Source of the DNA: Gracilariopsis chorda
Lineage: Eukaryota; Rhodophyta; Florideophyceae; Gracilariales; Gracilariaceae
DNA length: 64,000 nucleotides
NCBI GenBank assembly: GCA_003194525.1
Contig: NBIV01000343.1
Location: 1 to 64,000, forward strand
Direction of reading: 5' to 3'
The notes beneath the pieces are model-generated. The model was not told the origin of the DNA. It made no database searches and saw only the letters and a list, made by a program, of their open reading frames with translations. The position numbers and the translations under genes are program-made. Positions 53,061 to 63,263 of the stretch are shown piece by piece; the first letter of the stretch is position 1, and each line of letters begins with the position of its first letter.

Positions 53061-54293
53061 CCATACGACGGCGAGGCACTATTTCTCCGATACGGAGTAG
53101 TTCCGCTCATGAACATTGAGCGAGCGCGACCAATAACCAATTGGATGTCGTTCCCCCTCGGGGGTGGTTTGAAAAAGAGCTCACCGGACTTGGTAGTCGC
53201 TCGAGTCCGTATCTACGGAGTATGGCAACCCAAGTTTTGGGAGATGTAGGATTGGTGCTGATGTGACAGCCTCCTTCAAGGAGTTAAAAGCTTCCGATTG
53301 TTCGGGCGTAAATGGTCCCAGTTTTGGGTGGTTCCCCTATCGCAACAACGCGTTCAGGGGCGCCGCAGTATCCGAAAAGTTCGGGATAAACCGTCGATAG
53401 ACGTTGACCAGCCCCAGAAAGGAGCGCAGTTCCGTTTGAGTACGGGGTTCTTTCGCCTCAACGAGGGATTTGACTGGAGCTTTCTCGATCGCTAACCGTC
53501 CAGGACGGATAATGTGACCCAGATACTTCACAGTATCTGTGAAAAACTGGCATTTTCTCAACTTGAGGGTAATTCCAGCATCGCGGAGTACGGTCAGCAC
53601 GTCTCGGACGTGAGTGAGATGGTCGTCCAACGAGTTGGAGAAGATGATAATATCATCAAGGTAGACCAAACAACTCCGCCACTTAAAGCGGTTGAGTAGA
53701 ACATCTACTGCACGCTGAAAGGTGGCGGGGGCGTTGGCTAACCCAAATGGCATCCGCTTGAAGCGGGACGTTCCTGCATGGCAGGTGAATGCGGTTTTGT
53801 CGCGATCCTCCTGTCTGACAGGTACTTGCCAATATCCCCAATTGGCATCAAGTGCCGTGAACACGGTGGCGTCTCCAAGGGAGTCAATGCACTCGTCCAT
53901 ACGAGGGATGGGGTACGTGTCCCTAACAGTCACGGCATTGAGCCGGCGGTAGTCGACACAGAACCTCCAGGTTCCGTCGGCCTTTAAAGCCAGTACAACT
54001 GGGGATGCCCAGGGTGATTGAGCGGGCTCAATCACACCTGCGCGGAGCATCTTGTCCACTTGGGACTGCTCCTCTTCCCGAGCTTTCGGACCTGCCCTGT
54101 AAGGGGGTTGTGCAACCGGTCGCGCACCGGGGATTGCTCGATGGAGCATTGTCCTGTGGAACAGGTGTGGTTCGCAATTCCGAGTTACTCGGTATGTTCG
54201 ACGCTGAAGTAGCGGTTTCCTCCCCCTCCTTAGACTTGACGTCTTCGGACGGCGGGGCGAACTCCTCAGAAGAGTTGGTAACTCCGAGTACAT
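53061..54293 (-). pseudogene. Element C reverse transcriptase and RNase H start
   Basis: RT with VDYRRLNAVTV, FTALDANWGYWQV, MPFGLANAPATFQ and catalytic YLDD (complement of about 53653-53664). An in-frame TAG at 53337-53339 (after LNALLR) and another in the RNase H (EK-TAG-CLAVV, about 53082) interrupt it. Neither shifts the frame. Coding resumes in the 50061-53060 frame. Confidence 0.88.
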
Positions 54294-55217
54294 CGGCGGC
54301 TGTCATCTTTGTTGGCAGCATTCCCATAGGATGGGGGGTTACACTCCAAATTACTTGGTGTTTTACCAGATACTGGGGGTGTTTGCCAAGGTTGGCAACC
54401 AATATCCGGAAAGGGACATCCGGGGAAATGGAGACAATTCCATTAGCGCCAGCTGGGATTTCTCGTACAACGAGGCGAGGGGTTGTATAACCCGAAGACC
54501 GTGTTGACGGGAATTTACCTGCACCCAGACTTGGGACTCAGCCGGTATAGAAACAGAGGCAGCGACGCGGAGCTTGGTGGACTCGCGGGACGCGGGCGGC
54601 GGTTCCTGCACAGCAGGGAGCGGAACTTGTTTCCGAGAGGACCGCTTTAGCGGGCGGCGAACAATCGGAACCGACGATCCGTCGTCAAGTTCTACACGCC
54701 TGAGGCGGGGCCTGATTGCTTCGACAAATCTGTCGCAGTAATCACAACCCAGTATGACTGGTGCTGCCAATGAACGGCAAACGATGAAGTCCAACTTCAC
54801 CACAGAGGTACCAAGTCTCACGACGAGGTCCACTGTGCCCACCGTTTGTAACGGATTGTTGTTCGCATCCGAAATGTCGGGGACCGCGTCAGAGCGGATA
54901 CCAGACCGCACAAGCGGGGTTAACAATGCTTTCACAACAAAGTTGGGGCCTGCACCTGTATCCAGGACGGTGAGAAACCTCACCATAAACTGGGGGTCAA
55001 GGCCAAGGTCGGCATAGACCTTATAGTTGCGCTTGGCCAAGACCAAGACTCTACCGGGAATCCGGGGAGTTTTACTCCGTATCCACGGGCGACGCAACAC
55101 ACCGAGGTGCGCAGAGTCCGCGTCAGCGGTGTCTTTCCTCGAGAGGACTTTCACCGGGGAGCGAGGCGAGGACGCCTCGGGCGCCAACAGCCTCGTTCTT
55201 GAGGACGCCTCTCCCAA
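54028..55217 (-). pseudogene. Element C aspartic protease region
   Basis: The active site is LDTGAGPNF (about 54945-54970). VILGCDYCDRFVEAIRP marks the later conserved part. The frame shifts near 54447 relative to element B and continues as ILVANLGKHPQY in another frame toward the RT. It lies in a different frame from gag, so Gag-Pol would need frameshifting. Confidence 0.82.
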
Positions 55218-55234
55218 AGGGGAGACTCCCTCAG

Positions 55235-56509
55235 TTAGTTTTCCGCCTTCGGCGGTGGGTTGGTTTCCTCGACAACGAGTGCTTCATCCCGTTGACAGGG
55301 GTTTCTATCCGCATAAGCGGGGTTTGCAACGGATGGTTGCGTGATCTCCCGAATCGGGATGTATGAAGCTTGCCGCGCACGCGGGGTCTGTGGTAGGGCG
55401 TGGGAAAAGTCCGTTTTAGCACGGAGGTAGGAAGCCGTCGGGACGGAACGTTTCTCCTCTGGAGTGAGGGCCTCATAATTTGCCACCACCTTGGACATAT
55501 CCTTCAGTGAACAAATACACTGAGGAGAGGTATGGCCATGGGCATAACACAGGTGGCAAATGAGAGCCAGCACCGCGACACCCGGATTATTATTCCGAGT
55601 ATCGGAGAAGCGAACCGCAGGGCGGGTGTCAGTCCATCCAGGCCGTTGATAACGGGATTGACCGTTTGAAAACGGGAGTCGTTGGGGTTGAACCCGACTG
55701 TTACCACCGTATAGAACGGGATCTTCTGTTCCCGTATCATGGGTCATCTCCGTCGTTGACGGTAACTCACTGGTGGGTATCGACACACCATCCTCCTGCA
55801 CTAAATGCACGGTATCAAATCCCTGTCCAGGGTTCCCATCCGCGGTGAGCGGGAGAGAGGAAGCTTCGTTTTCCAGCAACAACGCCTTGGCGGATTTAGA
55901 CCGATTGTTCGGAGTTCTTGCACGAAGTGCATCCCCTTCCGCTCGGGCGTGTTGGACCAGCTCGAGGTAGGTGATCCTCCGCTTTTCCTCCCGATAACGG
56001 GTAACTAAACTCCGGATTGCCGGGTCAAGACCATCAATGAACATGGTACTGCGCTTCCCAGCGGGGTATACGTTACCACATCTGTAGAAAGCCTTGTTAA
56101 GGCGCACCGAGTAATCGGTCTCGGTCTCTCCAGCACGCTGGCGTGTATCTCGCAAAGCGAGGATAGCCTGCTGAATAGCGTTGTTGGTGGCGTAGGAGCG
56201 CAGAAGATACTGCACAGCCTCCGGCCAGCAAGTAACTCCTCCCTCGGAGGCGCGAGAAGATCCTCTGACAGAGGTGTATTGGTCCTCCGCCACTCCCCGT
56301 AAGAAATACGGTAAAGCCAAATAGGCTTGTCCCTCATTCATACCGAGGATATCGGCTTCCGCTACAAAGCGGGATAGGACATCCAGTACTAGGACTGGGT
56401 CCTCTCCAGTAAAATACTGGTTGCGGAGCGAGAGCTGCATTCGCTTAATGCATTCTCGCACCTTTCCCGTACCACGGGGCGTACGTCCAAGTGACAAATC
56501 TTCGAGCCG
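55235..56509 (-). CDS. Element C Gag, capsid and zinc-knuckle part
   Basis: An uninterrupted frame of 420 codons (first ATG 56497). It contains the retrotransposon Gag core (ALPYFLRGVAEDQY, CWPEAVQYLLRSYA, YSVRLNKAFYRCG) and one zinc knuckle CHLCYAHGHTSPQC (CX2CX4HX4C), which packages the RNA. It lies in the same frame as the upstream ORF, separated by a single TAG. Confidence 0.87.
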   Translation of the reverse strand, partial: RLEDLSLGRTPRGTGKVRECIKRMQLSLRNQYFTGEDPVLVLDVLSRFVAEADILGMNEGQAYLALPYFLRGVAEDQYTSVRGSSRASEGGVTCWPEAVQYLLRSYATNNAIQQAILALRDTRQRAGETETDYSVRLNKAFYRCGNVYPAGKRSTMFIDGLDPAIRSLVTRYREEKRRITYLELVQHARAEGDALRARTPNNRSKSAKALLLENEASSLPLTADGNPGQGFDTVHLVQEDGVSIPTSELPSTTEMTHDTGTEDPVLYGGNSRVQPQRLPFSNGQSRYQRPGWTDTRPAVRFSDTRNNNPGVAVLALICHLCYAHGHTSPQCICSLKDMSKVVANYEALTPEEKRSVPTASYLRAKTDFSHALPQTPRARQASYIPIREITQPSVANPAYADRNPCQRDEALVVEETNPPPKAEN

Positions 56510-57409
56510 CTAGTACCGGTATGATAAAAGCTTCCGGTAATCTGGGTTTGTCGGTTTCAATTCCCGGAGACCGGGGTGTCTTCTCCCCTTCTGGCGGGTT
56601 CGGACCACACCTTCAGTGGCCGATGACCGCTTCGAGCGGGAGGAGTAGCCTCGCTTCTCGTCCTCCGAGTCGGAGTCCGAGGAGCTCGAGCTAACCGAAT
56701 GGTTTCGGGATGAGTCCGACGATGTCGAAGAATCGGAGTCCGAATATTTTCGGTGGTGTTTCCGTCGATGACGGCGTTTCTTCTTCCCGGCAAGCTGGTC
56801 GTTGTGCGATGCCTCGTTCACCGGATCATCCGGGGATGGTTTTTCCATGAGGAAGAACTGCTCCAGCGTCTCCAGGTGGGCACCAATCCGATCAAATCGG
56901 GCTTCAACTCCTTCGATGAAGGTGGCGGGTTGTCCCAAACTCTCCAACACGGAGTTGACGTCAGACCGTAAAATACGGAGTTCCTCGGCGACCTCCTTTA
57001 CGGGGGTTGCCGAGACCACCTCTTGGAGGGATTTTAGTTCCCCTACAAGGGTGTCGTGGGCGGTCCACAGAGCGCGGACCTGGGATTCCAGGGAAGTCCC
57101 CTGGGGGGTGTTATCGCCCGTTCCACGGGGGCTTGAAGCCGCGACAGCGGGAGCAGGCCGGGGTGCCTGGGGCACTGCGGCAACAGCCGGAGTCGATGCT
57201 GCATTCCCCTGTGGGGGTGATAACGAGGGCAAAAGGAGGTTCCGGGGTTCCCGGTCGGGGGTATCATTCCGCGATGAAGCGGCGCCAGCACGGCTGGAAC
57301 TTGTCCGTAAAGGGATACGGGGTACGAACCGAACTTCAGATGTGTCCGCGTTGTCGCGGGAGCGACTACGCGTAACCACTGGCTCCGCATCGGAGCGATT
57401 TCTCGACAT
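56510..57409 (-). CDS. Element C Gag N-terminal ORF
   Basis: 299 residues from ATG 57409. Low-complexity N-terminus, a coiled-coil-like middle (LWTAHDTLVGELKSLQEVV), a Lys/Arg/His-rich stretch (KKKRRHRRKHHRK) and a Ser/Asp run. It ends SYRY-TAG and the same frame continues as RLEDLSLG into the Gag core. Probably a matrix-like or RNA-binding part. Readthrough of the TAG is inference. Confidence 0.8.
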   Translation of the reverse strand: MSRNRSDAEPVVTRSRSRDNADTSEVRFVPRIPLRTSSSRAGAASSRNDTPDREPRNLLLPSLSPPQGNAASTPAVAAVPQAPRPAPAVAASSPRGTGDNTPQGTSLESQVRALWTAHDTLVGELKSLQEVVSATPVKEVAEELRILRSDVNSVLESLGQPATFIEGVEARFDRIGAHLETLEQFFLMEKPSPDDPVNEASHNDQLAGKKKRRHRRKHHRKYSDSDSSTSSDSSRNHSVSSSSSDSDSEDEKRGYSSRSKRSSATEGVVRTRQKGRRHPGLRELKPTNPDYRKLLSYRY

Positions 57410-57493
57410 GAGAAAATACCGTTACGACGGGAAACGATCACAAAACTTCCAGTGAATGAAAACAAACCTCGTAAGAGGGAAAACAAAAACCGA

Positions 57494-57511
57494 TTCTAGG
57501 TCGGGAGACCA
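57494..57511 (-). promoter_or_regulatory. Element C primer-binding site
   Basis: TGGTCTCCCGACCTAGAA on the minus strand, 3 nt from the LTR edge. Its complement reads as a tRNA 3' end (T-loop TTCGATT-like, T-stem CTAGG, acceptor TCGGGAG, A, CCA). Confidence 0.82.
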
Positions 57512-57514
57512 CTT

Positions 57515-58341
57515 TGTGGTGCAATGCCCCAAAGGGGAAAAACACCGAAAGACGTTCGGGATCTTCCTCTCACGAGGTGAACCCAGTTGGGTAGAGCCCT
57601 CCCAGAGGTGTCACGGCGAAGCCGGTTTGTAAGACCAGGGACACCTGTCGCGACTCGCGCAGGGAGGTGAAGGCGCAGAATCGGTATCCGCGTGAGCGGG
57701 GTGTGATCCTCACTAGAGGTATGTTTCCACGTAAGTGGTGGTGTGTGAGCGGATGCGCACACGAGGGCCGCGGGTAGCGGGAGGTGCTACCCTAAAAAGG
57801 GGGAAAAGGAAGGGCGAAGAGGAGGAAGAGAGGACGATGTGAGTCGCGAGAGCGACGGGCAGATACAGCAATACCGGTGGACAGGACTCCCTATACAGGG
57901 CGAAACACCAATATGATTGGAACAATTATACTCCCAAGGATGGGCTTCTTTAGATGTGCAAGGGGGTTAGAAGTCCCGTGGTTTACGGCGTTTCCCTCCA
58001 AGGAAGAGTAGAGTACGCGCGCAAGCGGCAACAACTAGAGCCAATTCCCCAGGTTGGGGTCCCTTCTTGGGGAAGATTTACTGGTGCGACGGCAGTGCGC
58101 CGTCGCACTAAGTACTAGCTTCCCAGAAATGGGTGTGAAAATAATAAATAATATTAACTAAAATACTCCACATTTCGTGGCAACATCCACTACTGTGGCC
58201 AACCGCCAATTGACCCAAAACCGTGTCCCACGTGTCCATATCCACCTTAGTGGGGCGTAGTTCATATACACACTACACAACTGATAATATCGGGAAAGCG
58301 TTCAAGTACCAAGAATCCATCCCTGAGGGCGTTGCACTACA
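57515..58341 (-). repeat. Element C 5' LTR (827 bp)
   Basis: Starts TGTGGTGCAATGCCCC and ends GGGCGTTGCACTACA. It contains more than twenty 4-9 bp hairpins, the largest being GTGCGACGG/CCGTCGCAC near 58084-58108. Confidence 0.92.
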
Positions 58342-58668
58342 GGAACGGATACGAGACCACACCTGTGGGGGTAGAAATGATTCCACGATGAAGTTGGGGC
58401 CTGCACCTTTGTCCAGGAATGTTAGAAATCTCACCATAAAATGGATGTCAAGGCCAAGGTCGGTGTAAACCTTGTAGTTGCGCTTGGCCATGACCAAGAC
58501 TCTATCCGGGATCCGGGGTTTTTTAATCCGTATCCACGGGCGACGCAGCACAGAAACGTGTGCAGAGTATGCGTCTGCGGTGTCCTTCCTTGAAATGATT
58601 TTCACCGGGGAGCGAGGCCGCGACGCCTCGGGCGTCAACAGCCTCATCTCTGAGGACGCCTCTCCCAA
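58342..58668 (-). pseudogene. Element B protease, 5' part
   Basis: The region matches element C's protease up to the insertion point. The active-site motif reads DKG (LDKGAGPNF, about 58400-58418) instead of DTG, so it would be inactive even without the insertion. Confidence 0.85.
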
Positions 58669-58685
58669 AGGGGAGACTCCCTCAG

Positions 58686-59969
58686 TTAGTTTTCCTGGGA
58701 GGTTCTCGCTGTAGGCGGTAGTCCAGGATCCTCGACCACGAGAGCTTCGTTCCGGGGGCCGGGGTTTTTATCCGCATAAGTGGTGGTTGCGTCGGACGTG
58801 TGCGCGACTTCCCGACTAGGGTTAATTGAAGCTAGCCGCGCACGCGGGATATGTGGCAAGGCATGCGAGAAGTCCGTTTTAGCACGGAGGTAGGAAGCCG
58901 GCGGAACAGAAAGTTTCTCCTCTGGAGTGAGGGCCTCGTAATTTGCCACCACCTTGGCCATACCCTTCAGTGAGCAATGACTCTAAGGGGATGTATGGCC
59001 ATGGGTGTAGCAAAGGTGGCAGATTGGAGCCAACACGGCGATGCGCCGGTTAATATCCCAAGCATCGGAGAAGCTTACCGCCGGGCGGGTGTCATTCCAT
59101 CCAGGCCGTTGATAACGGGATTGGCCGTTCATAAATGGGACTCGTGGCGGCTGAACGAAATGGTTCCCCACGTACAATACGGGGTTGTGCTGCGCCGTTT
59201 TGAACGTGTCCTCCGTCTTTGACGGAAAATCCGTGGTTAGTATAGACACACCATCTCCCTGTGCAAAATGCACGGTGTCGTATCCCTGTTTGGGGGTTCT
59301 ATCCGCAAAAAGCGAGGACGATGAGGAGTCACTCTCCAGCACCAACGACTTGGCGGGCCTAGACCGAGGATTCAGAGTTCTGGCACGAAATGCTTCGCCT
59401 TCCGCTCGAGCATGTTGAACAAGCTCGAGATAGGTGACCCACCGCTTGTCCTTGCGGTAACGAGTGACAAGACTCCGGATTGTCGGGTCAAAGACATCTA
59501 TGAACATGGTACAACGTTCCCCTGCGGGGTATGCATTCCCACAACAGTGGAAGGCGTTGTTAAGGCGCACCGAGTAATCCGTTTAAATCTCGCCTGAGTG
59601 CTGACGATTATCTCGCAAAGCGAGGATTGCCCCCTGAAGGGCGGTATTGGTGGCATAAGAGCGCAATAAATATTGTACTGCCTCCGGCCAGCAGGTTACT
59701 CCTCCCTCTGAGGCACGAGATGATCCTCTGACAGAGTTGTACTGTTCCTCTGCCACTCCCCGTAAGAAATACGGTAATGCCAAATAGGCTTGTCCCTCAT
59801 TCATTCCGAGGATATCGGCTTCCGCTAAAAAGCGGGAAAGAAAGTCCAACACCATAATTGAGTCTTCTCCAGTAAAATACTGGTTACGCAGTGAGAGTTG
59901 CATACGTTTTATGCACTCTTTCACCTTACCCGTGCCACGGGGTGTATGTACTAAAGAGGAATCTTCGAG
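58686..59969 (-). pseudogene. Element B Gag, capsid and zinc-knuckle part
   Basis: Collinear with element C's Gag. In-frame stops occur at about 59583 (TAA, in GEI-TAA-TDYS) and at 58983 (TAG within the zinc knuckle, HTSP-TAG), which removes its last Cys. No frameshift. Confidence 0.85.
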
Positions 59970-59975
59970 CCAGTA

Positions 59976-60839
59976 TTACCGGTACGGCAATAGTTTCCGA
60001 TACAACAGGTTCGTCGATTTTAATTCCCTGAGGCCAGGGTGTCTTCTCCCCTTGCTGCAGGTCGGTATCCCATCTTGGGTGACGGATGACCGCTTAGAGC
60101 GGGAAGAACGGCCTCGTTTCTCGTCTTCCGAATCGGAGTCCGAGGAACTAGAACCATCTGACCCGTTTCGGGATGGATCCGATGATGTCGTAGAATCAGA
60201 ATCCGAGTGATCTCGTTTGTGTTTCCGCTTATAGCGGCGCTTCTTTCTTCCAGCATGCTGGTCTTGATGTGACGCAGCTGGTGCCGGATCATCCGGGGAC
60301 GGTTTATCCATGAGAATAAACTGCTCTACCGTCTCCAGACGGATACGAACTCGATCAAATCGTGAGTCAACCCCTTCTATGAAGGTGGCAGGTTGCCCCA
60401 AACTCTCTAACATAGAGTTGACATCGGACCGTAAGATACGGAGATCCTCTGCCACCACCTTTATAAGGGTGTCCATCACCACCTCACGAAGGGTTTGTAA
60501 TTCCCCGACAAGGGTGTCGTGGGCGGTCCACAAAGCGTGAAACTGAGATTCCAGGGAATTCCTCTGGGGGGTGTTATCGCCCGTCAGACAGGGTCCAGGT
60601 GCTTCGGCAGCCACGGCCGGAGCCGGATTAGTACCATCCACAGCATTCGATAACGGGGTCGACGTGGAGTTTCGGGGTTCCCGGGGTGGGTTTGGAGTCC
60701 TAGACGAGGCACACCCAGCATGGCTGGATTTAGCCCTAGTCGGGATCCGAGAAACGAACCGAACTTCGGGGTTATCTCCAACATTTTGGGAGCGACTGCG
60801 CGTTGTCACAGGCTCCGCAGAGGAAGGCTTCCTCGATAT
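59976..60839 (-). pseudogene. Element B Gag N-terminal ORF, start codon lost
   Basis: Homologous to 56510-57409. The start ATG of element C corresponds to ATA here (60839-60837). It ends LPYR-TAA; the frame then continues YWLEDSSL, similar to element C after its TAG. Confidence 0.82.
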
Positions 60840-60934
60840 GAGGGCCAAACGTTTCGACGGGAAAACTACGGAACTTCCGGAAAACAAACAGAAGAAAGAA
60901 AAACTCAAAAGAGGGAACCAAATACCAAACCCGA

Positions 60935-60952
60935 TTCTAGGTCGGGAGACCA
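60935..60952 (-). promoter_or_regulatory. Element B primer-binding site
   Basis: Identical 18-mer to the element C site, again 3 nt from the LTR. Confidence 0.82.
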
Positions 60953-60955
60953 CTT

Positions 60956-61751
60956 TGTAGTGCAATGCCTGGAAGCGGGAGTGCACCAAAAGAAGTTCGG
61001 GATCTTTCCTCGCTAGAGGTGAGCCCAGTTGGATAGAGCCCTCCCAGGAGTGGCACGACTATGTCGGGTTGTAAGGCCGAGGCCACCCGTCGCGACTTCC
61101 GCAGGGAGGTTGAGGCAAGAATCGGGTATCCGCAGGAGCGGTGTATGGGGGTGGTCGTCCTCTAGAGAGGTGAGGTTTCCACGTTGGTGGCATGCGCGAA
61201 CACGAGCCGTGAGTAGCGGGAAAGCCACCCTGTAAAGGGAAGAATAAGGGGGAGAGGAGTCACGAGTGTCGTGACGAAGACTAACGGCAGTGCCGGTAAA
61301 TAAACCCTATACAAGGCGAACGCCGAGACAGCTGGAATAACAATCCGAATACTCGGGTTCTTTAGATAGACAAGGGGGTAAGACTTCCCGTATGCGACGG
61401 TGCTTCCCTCCAAAGGGGAGTAGAGAACACGCAAAGGCGGTGAGGCCTAGAGCCAATTTCCCACGTTGGGGTCCCTTGTTTGGGAAGGTTTACTGGGGTG
61501 ACGGCAACCCGCCGGCGCACTAAGTACTAACCATCCCAGAAATTTGTGTAAAAATAATAAATAGAATTAACCAAATTACTCCACTTTGGTGGTTCATGCC
61601 CACTACTGCGGCCAACTGCCAATTGACTCCTTCGTGTCCCACGTGTTAAATCCACTATTTGTGGTCGTAGTTCATGCAATGATTACATTACCGAAACATT
61701 CGGGAAATCAACCAAGTACCAAGAATCCCTCTCTGAGGGCATTGCATTTCA
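60956..61751 (-). repeat. Element B 5' LTR (796 bp)
   Basis: Pairs with 40494-41288 and shares hairpin positions with element C's LTR, with different loops. Confidence 0.88.
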
Positions 61752-61815
61752 AAATCGACGTCCACTCGTCTCTGCAAAACACATATCGAGAAGAATAAGG
61801 AATTTATATAGTTTA

Positions 61816-62374
61816 TGGATGCACGCTACGCCATTGATGTTACTTTTCAGCAATCGTACGGTCCATCGGGAAGTGTTGAAGAAGGGAAAAATATTCTAAT
61901 AGAAAGTATAAGCTTTACGGATTTAAGATTTAAGTGTCTGTGCTACCGAATGGTTTGGCATTTGGATGCTTTAATCATTACCCTGGATCAGTAACGAATG
62001 TGGATATTCTGCATGAAAATTTTGAAAATTTTCACGCAGTTGCTTTGAAAGAGACAAATTCGGAGAGGAATATTATAAACATTGGATTTTAATCTGATGA
62101 GAACGAAAATTATTGGGCTGTACTCTTTGCAAAAAGAATATCAGGGAGTAAATGAATTTTGCAGGGCTAAGCATCCCAAACGGAAGCCAAAAAAACGGGT
62201 TCCTTAGTTTGGATGATAAAAGTGAAAATAAAAAACCTTCATCGGATCTTATTATCGTCAAAAATTGTTTTCGTCGCTTTTCCAATATGTAGTCTATTTT
62301 GTCTTTCAAAGTTAGATGGAAGGAACAATCGTATGACAAAATTTTTAAATTTTGTCTTGGAATGACGAACATGC
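61816..62374 (+). pseudogene. DDE-superfamily transposase remnant
   Basis: Starts near ATG 61816 (MDARYAIDVTFQQSYGPSG). It continues through EEGK, YKLYGFK and VSVLPNGLAFGCFNHYPGSV, then NYWAVLFAK and, in another frame, SDLIIVKNCFRRFSNM and KIFKFCLGMTNMHV. The motif order matches a family of DDE transposases widespread in algae and oomycetes. Several stops and frameshifts are present, and part of the catalytic region is lost. Confidence 0.62.
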
Positions 62375-62654
62375 ATGTGAATTTTCATCCGCTCCCAAAC
62401 ATCGATGGAGAGTTTTATGTGCATGTCATGAACAAAAAGTAGGCTATAAGGGTGAAAATTAGAAAACAAAGATTGACTATCCAAAAATGTCGCAAAACGC
62501 GGCAGCGCCACTTGAACGATCAGTTTCATAACGTTACGAGCGATGAGGAGACGCTAGATCCGCGTTGTTGATTGAAAAGTACGTAATTTTGAGTTTTACT
62601 GGTGTGTTTAGCTAACAACGCTAGTACTACACTTTATGAAAAGTTTATAAGTAA
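62375..62654. other. AT-rich spacer
   Basis: No gene or repeat recognised. Confidence 0.4.
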
Positions 62655-63170
62655 ACAAGTGGAAACGGCCTTCGGCCATGGGCGGCGCTGCGCGCCGCGT
62701 TGTTTTTGTAGCTTTGTGTTTTTAGTAGCGTTCGGAGGCTCTCCGAGCACTTTGCTCGCTTGCGCTCGCAATAGCACTCGTAGAATCACGGGGCGCCGCG
62801 GCGCCCAGAGTATGTAGAGCCGTAGGGATTTGTGTTTAGGTGCCTAAATTGACTGCAGTGCCAGCCAATGATGAGAAAGCGCGACACGTTGCTTTGTGTA
62901 ACTGGGTGGCACTGCAGTCATTACGGGAGTGCCAGCCAGTAAGCAGCAAGCTTTGCTGCTGCTGCTGAATTTTTTAAATGGTAGGGAGGCGTTGCGCCAA
63001 ATGGGCGATTTGGATGGGCAAACGGGGGCGTGCAAGAGGATTTTGTGGCGCAACGCCTCCATTCAATCAAAAACACCCCCCTCATACGCGTATAAATACT
63101 TGTAGTGGAGAGACAAGAGGAAGCGGCCTTCGGCCGCGGGTGGCGCTGCGCGCCGCGGTGGAGGAGTGAT
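62655..63170 (+). repeat. Dispersed copy of the 470-bp repeat plus the start of a second unit
   Basis: Begins ACAAGTGGAAACGGCC like the units in element A, with the same hairpins and a shorter (CTG)n run. It ends near 63117, where a partial second unit (GAAGCGGCCTTCGGCCGCGG) begins. It adjoins the 3' side of a Helitron helicase. Confidence 0.8.
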
Positions 63171-63263
63171 AAACAGCGGTGAGGAAGAAAGAGGGTGGAG
63201 AAAGCAAAAGCAGAAAAGCAAGTAGTTTAATTCAATGAAAGAAGAATGCAAGAGATATGATTA

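Larger units (their letters stand above)
48593..58341 (-). mobile_element. Element C: Ty3/Gypsy chromodomain retrotransposon nested in element B
   Basis: LTRs of exactly 827 bp each (TGTGGTGCAATG..TTGCACTACA). Target duplication GGAAC (48588-48592 and 58342-58346). It has a tRNA-type primer-binding site 3 nt inside the 5' LTR and a purine tract at the 3' LTR. LTRs are nearly identical by eye, so insertion was recent. The coding part has one protease frameshift and two RNase H-region stops. It lacks most of the antisense ORF found in B. Confidence 0.93.
40494..61751 (-). mobile_element. Element B: Ty3/Gypsy chromodomain retrotransposon, split by element C
   Basis: LTRs begin TGTAGTG. On the minus strand the order is LTR, primer-binding site, gag (two ORFs), protease, RT, RNase H, integrase, long tail, chromodomain, purine tract, LTR. 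Element C sits inside the protease. The LTRs differ by about 5% by eye, the coding part has many stops, and the flanks AAACG/AAATC are not a clean duplication, so B is older than C. Confidence 0.88.

Noticed and set aside
40489-61757. Target-site duplication of element B
   Set aside because: Flanks AAACG and AAATC share only three bases; not good enough to call.
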